DNA of 64,000 nt from the NCBI GenBank assembly GCA_027459525.1, contig DAIDIC010000093.1, positions 13,158-77,157 on the forward strand. The letters are read 5' to 3'. Position 1 is the stretch's first letter. Every line of letters starts with the position of its first letter. This DNA is from JAJYBV01 sp021812265. Its GTDB lineage: Bacteria > Chloroflexota > Ktedonobacteria > Ktedonobacterales > JACDGC01. Both the position numbers and the translations under genes were made by a program. The notes below the pieces were generated by a model. It was not told the DNA's origin, made no database searches, and saw only the letters and a program-made list of their open reading frames with translations. Positions 18,844 through 27,456 of this stretch are shown here, in pieces.

Positions 18844-18939
18844 CTAAAATTTATCAGGCCGCAGAAGGGCAAACATCAAATAAACTGCCAATGTTAAGGC
18901 TATAACACCAATAATGAAATATTCCCAGTTCCAGATCAT
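18844..18939 (-). CDS. kdpF: KdpF small membrane subunit (31 aa)
   Basis: A 31-aa single-TM peptide (starts MIWNWEYFIIGVIALTLAVY, ends RPDKF) encoded directly upstream of kdpA. Size, position, single hydrophobic helix and C-terminal 'LLRPDKF' fit KdpF, the lipid-like stabilising subunit of KdpFABC. GGAGGG lies 4 nt upstream of the ATG. The ATG overlaps the TGA of the preceding micro-ORF (ATGA), so the two are translationally coupled. Confidence 0.88.
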   Translation of the reverse strand: MIWNWEYFIIGVIALTLAVYLMFALLRPDKF

Positions 18940-19034
18940 TGATCCCTCCGAATAATATGTTCACATCCAACCGTAAAGGCAATTAGAGCGGCAAACATAA
19001 GAAGCGAGACAATGATATACAGTACATCAAACAT
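18936..19034 (-). CDS. 32-aa membrane micro-protein preceding kdpF
   Basis: An open frame ATG 19034 to TGA 18936 encodes a 32-residue peptide: MFDVLYIIVSLLMFAALIAF, then a TVGCEH segment and a basic tail IIRRDQ. It has one TM helix (residues ~4-22), and AAGAGG stands 7 nt before the ATG. It overlaps kdpF by four bases and is the first frame of the pump operon. Similar tiny membrane frames with a C-terminal 'GCE/GCD' motif precede kdpF in other genomes (from memory), but I know of no assigned function. Together with kdpF it gives two consecutive single-helix peptides at the head of the operon. Confidence 0.7.
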   Translation of the reverse strand: MFDVLYIIVSLLMFAALIAFTVGCEHIIRRDQ

Positions 19035-19079
19035 TGAAAACCTCTTATTAAATTTGTAGATCTCACAAATTCTTAAATG

Positions 19080-19108
19080 ATATCATCCCAAAAAGCATTA
19101 TTTTACAA
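19080..19108 (-). promoter_or_regulatory. Candidate kdp structural-operon promoter
   Basis: Read on the minus strand, TTGTAA (19103-19108), a 17-bp spacer and TGATAT (19080-19085) lie about 45 bp upstream of the first kdp micro-ORF. The remaining spacer up to the kdpE stop (19109-19322) is T/A-rich, suitable for KdpE binding, but I could not define a site. Confidence 0.4.
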
Positions 19109-19322
19109 GGGTATTGCTCAATTAAGATATCCTTTGGGAAATTATAGCTTGTGGCGTGTCATGAAAATATAAAGATTTACTGGGGGAAAACATTAAAAAA
19201 ATATCAAGATTTGTTTGTTTTTAAAAAAATCAGAACACACAGATTTTACTGAAGGGGTTAGTAATCAATATTGAGGAATTGCTATCTTATAATTATCTTT
19301 TTGTTCTAGTTAGACAAAATCG

Positions 19323-20060
19323 CTAATGCTCAATTTTGAGCCGATAGCCTATTCCCGGTTCGGTGACAATGTAACGCGGCCGGCCGGCCTCTGGCTCTAA
19401 TTTCCTGCGCATCTGTGCGATACAAACCCGCAGATAATGAATCTCATCTTCAAATTGTGGTCCCCAAACAGCTCGTAACAAACTTTGGTGAGTAACTACC
19501 CGACCAGCATTGGTTGCAAGAAATTTAAGAACTTCGTATTCATTTGGAGTGAGATGCACTTCATTATTTTTTTGCAGCACCTGTCTCTGTTCAAAGTTAA
19601 TAGAGATATCACCAAAGGTAAAAATTGTATCACAACGTTGCGCGACAGCGCTATGCGCTGTATGGCGCAATTCAACTTGTATACGGGCAATTAACTCATC
19701 CATATTAAATGGTTTTACAAGATAATCATCAGCGCCATTACTCAAAAGTTCAATTTTATCTGCGTCATTGGAACGCACAGAGAGTACAATGATTGGAGTT
19801 TGAGACCACAAACGTACTTGCTGACAAAATGTCAGACCATTTATTTCCGGCATCTCATAATCAAGAATCACCACATCAGGGCGCCACGTTGAGATAAGCT
19901 CCATTCCTTGTTTTGAGTTCCCTACCCATTTAACCGTATATCCGGTTTTTGTCAATCCAATGTGCATTGATTTCCCTATAGCATCATCATCATCCACAAC
20001 AAGGATACGAGCAAATTTCTTAAGAGAAACTGCTTTTATTTCAGAATCACTAGCATACAT
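19323..20060 (-). CDS. kdpE: KdpE-like OmpR/PhoB-family response regulator
   Basis: A 245-aa response regulator. The receiver spans residues ~17-130 with acidic pocket 'VVDDDDA', phosphoacceptor Asp in 'VVILDYEMPEINGL', Thr/Ser in 'IIVLSVRS' and Lys in 'YLVKPFNMDEL'. The C-terminal winged helix (~148-243) carries 'LTPNEYEVLKFLATNAGRVVTHQSLLRAVWG' and 'YLRVCIAQMRRKLE', ending 'PGIGYRLK'. This matches KdpE. It lies 14 nt downstream of the sensor-kinase gene and upstream of the kdp pump operon, so it most likely activates it under K+ limitation. Confidence 0.9.
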   Translation of the reverse strand: MYASDSEIKAVSLKKFARILVVDDDDAIGKSMHIGLTKTGYTVKWVGNSKQGMELISTWRPDVVILDYEMPEINGLTFCQQVRLWSQTPIIVLSVRSNDADKIELLSNGADDYLVKPFNMDELIARIQVELRHTAHSAVAQRCDTIFTFGDISINFEQRQVLQKNNEVHLTPNEYEVLKFLATNAGRVVTHQSLLRAVWGPQFEDEIHYLRVCIAQMRRKLEPEAGRPRYIVTEPGIGYRLKIEH

Positions 20061-20074
20061 AATTATTTTCTCCT

Positions 20075-21766
20075 CTATTTTATAGGAAGCGTAAAATTGA
20101 AAACGCTTCCGCCTTCTGGCAAATTTTCAGCCCAAATATTTCCTTGGTGTTCTTGAATAATATGAAAACAGGCTGCCAACCCTAATCCCGTTCCCTTGAC
20201 AATTTTTCCTGAAAGCCATGGCAATTCTTGATCCAGTCTATAAAATTTCTCAAAAATTGCTTGCAATTCAACTGGAGGAATGCCAACTCCTTCATCATAT
20301 ACTTGAACCAAAATAGTTGCGCCATCAAAATTTGGAGCAGCTTTGATAGTAATGTTACTCTTTGGCGGAGAATACGTGACTGCATTCTCAACAAAATTGA
20401 TAACAACACGCTCAATCGCAACATGATCCATAATTGCTTCAAGGGGATCCTCCGCAATATCGACAATAATACAGTGCTGCTGCAGTTGACCAGAAGTTTC
20501 AAGTTCATCTAAAGCAGTTGCAACAACATCATTAATAGGATAAAGCGATCGTGGAGTCTCTTTTACCTTCCCTTCAAACCGGGATATCGTTAAAATATTA
20601 TCTACAATGCTTGCTAACCTTCGTGAGCTTCCCATAATCTTTTCTACCAATATCATATGCTCTGCTTTGTCAATCTGAATATCTGTTTGCATCAACAAGC
20701 TGGCTGCCGTCTGAATAGCGGTAATTGGTGTGCGCAAATCATGTGTGATTGATCCTAAAAGCGCATCCTTCAACCGCTCACTTTCTCGTAACGTTGCCGC
20801 ATGCATTGCTTCACGTTGCAACGCTGCGCGTTCAATTGCCAAAACAATCTGATCACAAAACGTTGCAAATTGCTTTGCCGGCAATGTTTGTCGATTATCT
20901 TGTTGGGGAACAAATGCCAGCAATTGTTCAATCGTTGGCGATCCGCTCACAGCTAGAATTCCAAATTGATTACGCAAAGGGATAAAATATGTTGAAATAC
21001 CCTGTTCAATCAATACATTTTTCTTTCCATTTACTAGCGCTGCAGTAGCATAATTTTGATATTGCAGCGCGTCAAACTGCATTAATAATGAATTTTGAAT
21101 TAATTGTGAATAAGCAATTGAACGTACAGCTAATTCACCAGTCTCAGTTGGTACCCATAACGAACACGCCAAAATACCTTCCCTATCAAATTGCTGGCAG
21201 ATCCATGCCGTAAATATTGGAAACAGCGTATTGCTTTCATGTACTGCAGCTATTTGCTGCGAAAGATCATAGAGCGCGGCAGTGCGTATCTGACTATCAA
21301 CCGCATATTGCTCACGTTTACGCAAGGCAAAAGTAAAAAATGTAATAATCAAACTAATCATTAAAAATGTTGAAAGAAATATCCATTCCGCAGGATCATC
21401 GATAGTAAGGCGATAATAAGGCTTAATAAAGAAAAAATCATATGTAAGAAACGCCAGCACAGACATTAAGCTTGATGAAAATTGCCGCGATGTTGAAGCA
21501 AGCCAAATAATTCCCAATAAATACAAAAAAGAAATATTCACTGCAGAATAAGGCAAAATTTGGCTGAGCAGCCATCGAAGTAATGCGATCAAAATAGTGT
21601 AAACAAAAACATACACAATGGCGTCTCGGATTTGCTTCCAAACCGCATTATTTCGGTTTGATATTTTATGTGATTGCAACATGATTGTGTTTGTAATGTA
21701 ATCAGAAAAATTATTTATTTTGTTTGTTATAGATATTTTGATTTTTGAAATATGTATCATTTTCAT
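20075..21766 (-). CDS. kdpD: Sensor histidine kinase equal to C-terminal half of KdpD
   Basis: A ~563-aa membrane histidine kinase: a basic N-terminus, a DUF4118-type four-helix bundle (residues ~45-145), a GAF-like domain (~165-310), HisKA with 'SITHDLRTPITAIQTAASLL' (His ~350), and HATPase_c with 'FVENAVTYSPP', 'DEGVGIPP' and 'GTGLGLAA'. This is the exact domain order that follows the USP domain in full-length KdpD. The N-terminal KdpD/USP part is encoded separately at 12965-14170. The reading frame is open from a TTG at 21778; ATG 21766 is preferred (GAAGATA upstream), and ATG 21760 and ATG 21682 are alternatives. Confidence 0.85.
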   Translation of the reverse strand: MKMIHISKIKISITNKINNFSDYITNTIMLQSHKISNRNNAVWKQIRDAIVYVFVYTILIALLRWLLSQILPYSAVNISFLYLLGIIWLASTSRQFSSSLMSVLAFLTYDFFFIKPYYRLTIDDPAEWIFLSTFLMISLIITFFTFALRKREQYAVDSQIRTAALYDLSQQIAAVHESNTLFPIFTAWICQQFDREGILACSLWVPTETGELAVRSIAYSQLIQNSLLMQFDALQYQNYATAALVNGKKNVLIEQGISTYFIPLRNQFGILAVSGSPTIEQLLAFVPQQDNRQTLPAKQFATFCDQIVLAIERAALQREAMHAATLRESERLKDALLGSITHDLRTPITAIQTAASLLMQTDIQIDKAEHMILVEKIMGSSRRLASIVDNILTISRFEGKVKETPRSLYPINDVVATALDELETSGQLQQHCIIVDIAEDPLEAIMDHVAIERVVINFVENAVTYSPPKSNITIKAAPNFDGATILVQVYDEGVGIPPVELQAIFEKFYRLDQELPWLSGKIVKGTGLGLAACFHIIQEHQGNIWAENLPEGGSVFNFTLPIK

Positions 21767-22090
21767 GTCTATCTTCAATTAAACATGGTAATATTTAAAA
21801 ACATTGTGACTGGCAATGTTCGCATCGTCAAAACATATTATAACATGCGGCGATATACCGGTAAAATTAATCCCTGCCACTGTCCAATCTCTTCAATTCC
21901 ACATTCACAAAAAATTCTGATTTTTCTCAAGCTAACTTCCATTCTTGTATCCAAACAACTGAAAAGATTGATGGCTTACAAGCTATTCTAAAGAATATAC
22001 AACATCACACAGCAGTTGCATAGTTGCGACGTCACAATATCCGGGCATATGGCGGCGAATATGCCTGATTTTATGCAACAAACTCGCTAT
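21767..22090. other. Intergenic region between kdp and thiolase loci
   Basis: No convincing gene; the short frames here lack an RBS. A 7-bp inverted repeat (GGCATAT and ATATGCC, around 22050-22071) is the only structure seen. It should contain the promoter of the kdp sensor-kinase operon on the minus strand, which I could not define. Confidence 0.35.
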
Positions 22091-22119
22091 TTGTCAGTTC
22101 GCGATAGCTTTGATACAAT
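22091..22119 (+). promoter_or_regulatory. Candidate promoter of thiolase/acyl-CoA mutase genes
   Basis: TTGTCA (22091-22096), a 17-bp spacer and TACAAT (22114-22119) precede the thiolase gene. The implied leader is about 335 nt long and includes the GC-rich double hairpin at 22308-22353. Confidence 0.5.
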
Positions 22120-22307
22120 ATAGATGTGAAACAGTGTCTTTATTTGAGATTCATCCGGCATATTCCACAAAAATTCAATCGTTTTAGATATGATAATTTT
22201 TAGTGGTTCGCTTCATGAATATATTATCAAATTGCTATTTTTCAGATTTTCAGATGAAGATGTAAAACAATATCAGGACTTTCGCTGCAGCATGGAACAT
22301 CGGGGAT

Positions 22308-22353
22308 GTACAAGGGGCGACGCCCCTTGTACGGGGTTCTGGGGTGTCCCCAG
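22308..22353. repeat. GC-rich double-hairpin element
   Basis: A perfect 12-bp inverted repeat GTACAAGGGGCG-A-CGCCCCTTGTAC (22308-22332) is followed by a second perfect hairpin CTGGGG-TGT-CCCCAG (22339-22353). It stands out in AT-rich surroundings. A similarly organised but diverged element lies at 63644-63684 (other strand), so this looks like a dispersed REP/MITE-type repeat. It sits in the thiolase leader, and no T-tract follows. Confidence 0.65.
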
Positions 22354-22458
22354 ACCTCCCTTGGTTGCAGATACGAGAACCATACGCTTCTCTTTCAAGC
22401 AAAAGTCCTAAATATAATACTATCGCGCATATATACGCGCGCCAAAGGAGCATTTTCT

Positions 22459-23646
22459 ATGGCAGAAAATGACGCGGTTATAGTCAGCGTCGCCCGCACG
22501 CCAATCGGAAAATTTTTAGGGAGTCTTTCCCCGCTTAGCGCTACAGATCTTGGCTCTATTGCCATACGCGAAGCTGTTAAACGTTCCGGAATACCCGGCG
22601 AAGCGTTTGATGAGGCTATTTTAGGCAATGTTGTTTCCGCCGGCGTCGGCCAAGCCCCCGCCAGACAAGCGGCAATCAAAGCCGGCCTGCCCGACGCATT
22701 GCCCGCGCTCACTATCAATAAAGTCTGTGGATCCGGCTTAAAAGCTGTTATGCTGGCTGCCCAGTCAATTAAGGCGGAAGATCAGCATGTTGTGCTGGCA
22801 GGCGGCATGGAAAGCATGAGCAACGGCCCCTATCTGCTTCCCAAAGCGCGTTCCGGCTATCGCTATGGGAACGGTGAATTGATAGACTCCGTTGCCAATG
22901 ATGGCCTGTGGTGCTCATTTGAGCAATGCTTTATGGGCGATGAAGCTGAAATTATCGCCGAAAAATTCAATGTAACCCGCGAAGAACAAGATCGTTTGGC
23001 GTATGAAAGCCATATGAAAGCAGCGGCGGCTACAGCAGCGGGACGCTTTAAAGATGAGATAGTCGCAGTGGAAATTCCCGGCAAAAAAGGGGTTATCCGC
23101 ATTGAAACAGATGAATCAATCCGCCCGGAAACTACTATAGAAGCTCTTGCGGCGCTGAAGCCAGCTTTCAACTATGGAGCCAGAACCGTAACCGCCGGCA
23201 ACGCGCCGGGTTTGAACGACGGCGCCGCCGCTGTGGTTACCGTCAGCAAACAATACGCCACAGCCCATGGCCTGGCGCCATTGGCGCGCATAACCGGCTA
23301 CGCTTCGGCGGCAATTACACCTAAATATATCTTTGCCGCGCCTACCCTCGCTGTACGAAAACTGATGGAGCGCACGAACACAAAAATCGCCGACTACGAT
23401 CTGATTGAAGTGAACGAGGCGTTTGCCGCGCAAGCGTTGGCCAACGCCAAAGAACTCGATTTGGATTGGAGCCGGGTCAATGTCAATGGCGGATCTATCG
23501 CCCTTGGGCACCCGCTTGGCGCCAGCGGCGCGCGCATTTTGGTCACTCTGATTTCTGAGCTGCGCCGGCGCGGCGGCGGCAATGGGCTTGCCACACTCTG
23601 CCTCGGCGGAGGCGGCGCTGTCGCGATGTCTATCATCGTCGAATAA
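22459..23646 (+). CDS. Acetyl-CoA C-acyltransferase (thiolase)
   Basis: A 395-aa thiolase of the usual length, with nucleophile Cys in 'NKVCGSGLKAVMLA', 'GGMESMSNGPYLLP', the His/Glu region 'VNEAFAAQ', 'NVNGGSIALGHPLGASGARI' and the C-terminal Cys motif 'LCLGGGGAVAMSI'. It makes or cleaves acetoacetyl-CoA or 3-ketoacyl-CoA. ATG 22459 is chosen for AAAGGAG 9 nt upstream and the conserved 'VIVSVARTPIGKFLG' start; the longer frame runs through the hairpin element. It is followed by the acyl-CoA mutase, suggesting an acyl-CoA conversion unit. Confidence 0.94.
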   Translation: MAENDAVIVSVARTPIGKFLGSLSPLSATDLGSIAIREAVKRSGIPGEAFDEAILGNVVSAGVGQAPARQAAIKAGLPDALPALTINKVCGSGLKAVMLAAQSIKAEDQHVVLAGGMESMSNGPYLLPKARSGYRYGNGELIDSVANDGLWCSFEQCFMGDEAEIIAEKFNVTREEQDRLAYESHMKAAAATAAGRFKDEIVAVEIPGKKGVIRIETDESIRPETTIEALAALKPAFNYGARTVTAGNAPGLNDGAAAVVTVSKQYATAHGLAPLARITGYASAAITPKYIFAAPTLAVRKLMERTNTKIADYDLIEVNEAFAAQALANAKELDLDWSRVNVNGGSIALGHPLGASGARILVTLISELRRRGGGNGLATLCLGGGGAVAMSIIVE

Positions 23647-23769
23647 CACTATCGCGCGGTTCCGGATCCAAAGCAATACACACTCAACTTCTATAATTGA
23701 TATTTTTGCTTCAGCTCCGGAGCCAAGCCATATTCCGTGCTTCGGCGCGCAAAAAATATGAGGCAAAAT

Positions 23770-25497
23770 ATGCTCGATCAAAAAGATCCCCAAGATAAAC
23801 TGACAAGTCAAAACGCGCTGTATCAGCCCGAAGCGGTAAACCATATCGCCGGCGCTCTAGCGGAATGGGAAAACGGCCCGGTAAAAAAATCAAATGCGCG
23901 CTTTCCCGAACGCAGCAAAGTTTTTTCTACTATGTCTGGCGTTCCGATAAACCGTTTATATACCCCTGCCGATGACATACAGCGCGATTTTATGCAAGAT
24001 ATCGGCTTTCCCGGTGAATATCCCTATACCCGCGGCGTTCAGCCGACTATGTATCGCGGCAAATTTTGGACCATGCGCATGTTTGCCGGATTCGGCACAG
24101 CGGAAGAAACGAACCGCAGGTTCCACTATTTGCTGGAAAACGGTCAAACAGGGCTTTCAATTGCTTTTGATATGCCTACGCTGTATGGGTACGACCACGA
24201 CAACGATATGGCCGCCGGGGAATTTGGCAAATGCGGCGTAGCCATATCTTCGTTGGCCGATATGGAAATTTTGCTGGATGGCATACCACTAGATCAGGTT
24301 ACCACCTCGATGACAATTAACAGTCCGGCAGCCGTTATTTGGGCAATGTATATTGCCGCCGCAGAAAAACGCGGCGTCCCCATGGCGGCGCTGGGCGGAA
24401 CATTGCAAAATGATATTCTAAAAGAATATATCGCGCAAAAAGAGTATTTATTTCCGCCTGAACCCTCCGTGCGGCTGGTTATAGACACCATTGAGTTTGG
24501 AACCAAATATATGCCCAAATGGAATACCATTTCCATTTCCGGGTATCACATCCGCGAAGCCGGCGCCACTGCCGCGCAAGAGCTGGCGTTTACCTTGGCG
24601 GATGGCTTGGCGTATGTCGACGCATCGCTGGAGCGCGGGCTGACCATCGATGAGTTTGCTCCAAGATTGTCCTTCTTTTTCGATGTGCACAGTGATTTCT
24701 TTGAAGAAGTCGCTAAATTCCGCGCCGCGCGGCGCATTTGGGCGCGCGAAATGCGCGAACACTACCACGCCAAAGATCCGCGATCGTGGATGCTACGCAC
24801 CCACGCGCAAACCGCCGGCGTTTCCCTGACGGCCCAACAACCGGAAAATAACGTTGTGCGCGTTGCTTTGCAAGCGATGGCCGCTGTTTTAGGCGGCACA
24901 AATTCACTGCACACCAATTCTTTAGACGAAGCTTTGGCGCTGCCCACCGAAAAAGCCGTCCTCATTGCGCTGCGCACCCAGCAAATCATCGCTCATGAAA
25001 CCGGCGCCACAAATACAGTGGATCCATTAGGTGGATCTTATTTTGTGGAAGCGCTGACCGATGAAATAGAACGCCAAGCGGTTGCGTATATTCAACAGAT
25101 TCGCGACTTAGGCGGCGTCATTCCCTGTATTCGCAACGGATATTACCAGCGGGAAATCTCTGAGTCTTCCTATCGATTCCAGCAGGAAGTCGACCGGCGT
25201 GAACGGATTATTGTTGGTGTGAATGAATACGCGGTGGAAGAGCCGATGGCGGTTCCCACACTATACATAGACATGGCAAAAGAAAAAGTTCATATTGAAC
25301 GGCTGAAAAAATTGCGGGAAACACGCGATAACGCCCAAGTTGAAAAAACACTGAACGCGCTGCGCGACGCAGCCAAAGGCACGGAAAACACTATGCCGTT
25401 TATATTAGACGCGGTTCGCGCATATGCGACTTTAGGCGAAATTATGAATGTTTTTCGCGATGTGTTTGGCCCATATATCGAATCTCCCATCTTTTAA
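23770..25497 (+). CDS. Methylmalonyl-CoA/isobutyryl-CoA mutase catalytic (large) chain
   Basis: A 575-aa protein matching the TIM-barrel catalytic chain of B12-dependent acyl-CoA mutases: 'YPYTRGVQPTMYRGKFWTMR', 'FGTAEETNRRFHYLLENGQTG', 'SMTINSPAAV', 'YHIREAGATAAQELAFTLADG' and 'AGVSLTAQQPENNVVR'. No cobalamin-binding domain (DxHxxG) is present, so a separate small subunit must exist elsewhere. The position equivalent to MCM Tyr89 is Phe (residue ~105, 'RMFAGFG'), as known for isobutyryl-CoA mutase, while the Arg equivalent to MCM Arg207 is kept (residue ~235, 'PSVRL'). The substrate is therefore uncertain. ATG 23770 has AGG just upstream; ATG 23758 and GTG 23737 are alternatives. Confidence 0.88.
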   Translation: MLDQKDPQDKLTSQNALYQPEAVNHIAGALAEWENGPVKKSNARFPERSKVFSTMSGVPINRLYTPADDIQRDFMQDIGFPGEYPYTRGVQPTMYRGKFWTMRMFAGFGTAEETNRRFHYLLENGQTGLSIAFDMPTLYGYDHDNDMAAGEFGKCGVAISSLADMEILLDGIPLDQVTTSMTINSPAAVIWAMYIAAAEKRGVPMAALGGTLQNDILKEYIAQKEYLFPPEPSVRLVIDTIEFGTKYMPKWNTISISGYHIREAGATAAQELAFTLADGLAYVDASLERGLTIDEFAPRLSFFFDVHSDFFEEVAKFRAARRIWAREMREHYHAKDPRSWMLRTHAQTAGVSLTAQQPENNVVRVALQAMAAVLGGTNSLHTNSLDEALALPTEKAVLIALRTQQIIAHETGATNTVDPLGGSYFVEALTDEIERQAVAYIQQIRDLGGVIPCIRNGYYQREISESSYRFQQEVDRRERIIVGVNEYAVEEPMAVPTLYIDMAKEKVHIERLKKLRETRDNAQVEKTLNALRDAAKGTENTMPFILDAVRAYATLGEIMNVFRDVFGPYIESPIF

Positions 25498-25524
25498 GAG
25501 CAAAATTCCCTGCGTTTCTCTGCG

Positions 25525-25549
25525 CGCAAGGGGCAAATCGCTCCTTGCG
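25525..25549. repeat. Inverted repeat after acyl-CoA mutase gene
   Basis: CGCAAGG (25525-25531) and CCTTGCG (25543-25549) form a 7-bp stem with an 11-nt loop, 28 bases after the mutase stop. No T-run follows, so it is only a weak terminator candidate. Confidence 0.35.
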
Positions 25550-25689
25550 TTCACAGCGCAAAGGCGCGGGGGTGTTCTTATGTCTCATTATTTATTTCTT
25601 TACTGTAGACCTGAGCCTTGAACAGGAGTGCAGAAAAATTTGGCGGCGCCATAAAAATCATATGAATCCCAACTACAATAAACGATTGG

Positions 25690-27351
25690 ATGACGCGCTC
25701 TATGAGTACTGAACAAACAATCTTTGATTATATTATCATCGGATCCGGTTTTGGTGGCAGCGTTTCTGCCATGCGTCTGACAGAAAAAGGGTATTCTGTT
25801 TTAGTGTTAGAGCAAGGAAAACGTTTTGCCGATGCCGATTTTGCAATAACCAATAAAAATCTGCGCAAATTCCTTTGGATTCCACAAATCGGCTTGCGCG
25901 GCATTCTGCAAATCAGCCCATTCCGCGATGTTATTGCGCTGCACGGCGCCGGAGTTGGCGGCGGCAGTTTAGTGTACGCAAACGTTTTAATAGAGCCAGA
26001 CGAAGAACTTTTTCAGGCGCCGGAGTGGAATATGGCGGCAAAATGGAAAGAGGCGTTGCAGCCTCATTTTGCAACCGCGCGCCATATGCTTGGCGTAACA
26101 CAAAACCAGCGTGTTTGGCCGGCAGATACCGCCCTGAAAAAAATTGCTGATTCATATGGCAGGGGAAAGTCATATCAACTAACTCCCGTCGGAGTCTTTT
26201 TCGGTGAACCGGGCAAAGAAGGCGTGGAAATAGATGATCCTTACTTTGGCGGCAAGGGACCCCGCCGCAGTGGCTGCACACATTGCGGCGGATGCATGGT
26301 TGGGTGCCGTTATAACGCAAAAAACACGCTGGTAAAAAATTATTTGTATTTTGCCGAGCAAGCAGGCGCGCGCATTATCTCCGAAACCGAAGCAAGCGCT
26401 ATTATTCCCATACAACAATCCGAGGGAGACGCGCGTTATACCATCACGGCGCGAACAAAAGGCGGCAAAAAAACATCGTTCCAAGCGCGGAATGTAATAG
26501 TGTCCGCCGGAACTGTGGGAACAATGAAGCTGCTGCTGCGCTGCAAAGATAGCACACGAACGCTTGCAAATCTTTCCCCCACACTGGGAACCAAGGTGCG
26601 CACAAACAGCGAATCTTTGCTGGGAGCCACCAGTAAAAATAAAAAAACAAAATATTCCGACGGTGTCGCCATAACATCCATCATGCAAGCAGATGATGTC
26701 ACAGCAATAGAGCCTTTGCGCTACTCCAGCGGCTCAGTTGCAATGCGGTATTTTACGTGGCCGCTGGTTCACGGAAAAAACGTTTGGCAACGAATGGGAA
26801 AATCCTTAGCGTGGTTCCTCACACATCCGTTATCGACGCTGCACGCATATGCTTTACCGGGATGGGCCGATAAAACAACCATTTTATTGCTGATGCAGAA
26901 AATAGATATTTCGCTCTCAATGAAATCTGGGCGCAGTTTGTGGACATTGTTTCGCAAAGGCATAGTAACAATACCATCACAAGAAACCGAATTGCAAAAT
27001 AATCGGCTGGCTGTCGGAGATAAAATTACAAAAGATTTTGCCAAAGAAACGAAAACTCAGCCATTTGGCGCAATTAACGAAGGTTTGCTGGGCATCCAAA
27101 TGACCGCGCATATTCTTGGCGGCTGCCCATTTGGTTCTAACGCAGAAGAAGGTGTCATCGATACACAATGCCGCGCGCATGGCTATCCGGGACTTTACAT
27201 TATAGACGGGTCCGTCATACCGGGGAATCCCGGTGTAAACCCCAGTTTAACCATTGCTGCGTTTGCCGAATACGCCATGAGCTTTATACCCGCTAAACAT
27301 GAAGTTGCAGCCGAAGCAAAAGTCACAAAAACGAAGACTGATCATCTCTAA
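25690..27351 (+). CDS. GMC-type FAD oxidoreductase (cholesterol-oxidase-like)
   Basis: A 553-aa flavoprotein with the N-terminal FAD-binding 'IIGSGFGGSVSAMRL', 'VLEQGKRF', 'GAGVGGGSLVYANV' and C-terminal GMC motif 'HILGGCPFG' plus 'LYIIDGSVIPGNPGVNPSLTIAAFAEY'. It resembles the cholesterol-oxidase/ChoD-like branch, oxidising an alcohol or sterol-like substrate. Cys 196, 199, 202 and 206 form a C-x2-C-x2-C-x3-C motif ('GCTHCGGCMVGC'), reminiscent of iron-sulfur ligands. ATG 25690 or ATG 25702 may be the start. It stands alone after the mutase gene. Confidence 0.85.
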   Translation: MTRSMSTEQTIFDYIIIGSGFGGSVSAMRLTEKGYSVLVLEQGKRFADADFAITNKNLRKFLWIPQIGLRGILQISPFRDVIALHGAGVGGGSLVYANVLIEPDEELFQAPEWNMAAKWKEALQPHFATARHMLGVTQNQRVWPADTALKKIADSYGRGKSYQLTPVGVFFGEPGKEGVEIDDPYFGGKGPRRSGCTHCGGCMVGCRYNAKNTLVKNYLYFAEQAGARIISETEASAIIPIQQSEGDARYTITARTKGGKKTSFQARNVIVSAGTVGTMKLLLRCKDSTRTLANLSPTLGTKVRTNSESLLGATSKNKKTKYSDGVAITSIMQADDVTAIEPLRYSSGSVAMRYFTWPLVHGKNVWQRMGKSLAWFLTHPLSTLHAYALPGWADKTTILLLMQKIDISLSMKSGRSLWTLFRKGIVTIPSQETELQNNRLAVGDKITKDFAKETKTQPFGAINEGLLGIQMTAHILGGCPFGSNAEEGVIDTQCRAHGYPGLYIIDGSVIPGNPGVNPSLTIAAFAEYAMSFIPAKHEVAAEAKVTKTKTDHL

Positions 27352-27456
27352 TTTTACATGTGTTTGGCTGATAAAAACACTGGAAAATCATGCTTTTTCT
27401 GACATTTTATCAAAATATTTATGACAGACTTAATATCACAAATCATGTAAAATCGT

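Noticed and set aside
21752..21991. 79-aa plus-strand frame upstream of the thiolase gene
   Set aside because: It overlaps the start of the kinase gene on the opposite strand; no RBS or recognisable pattern.
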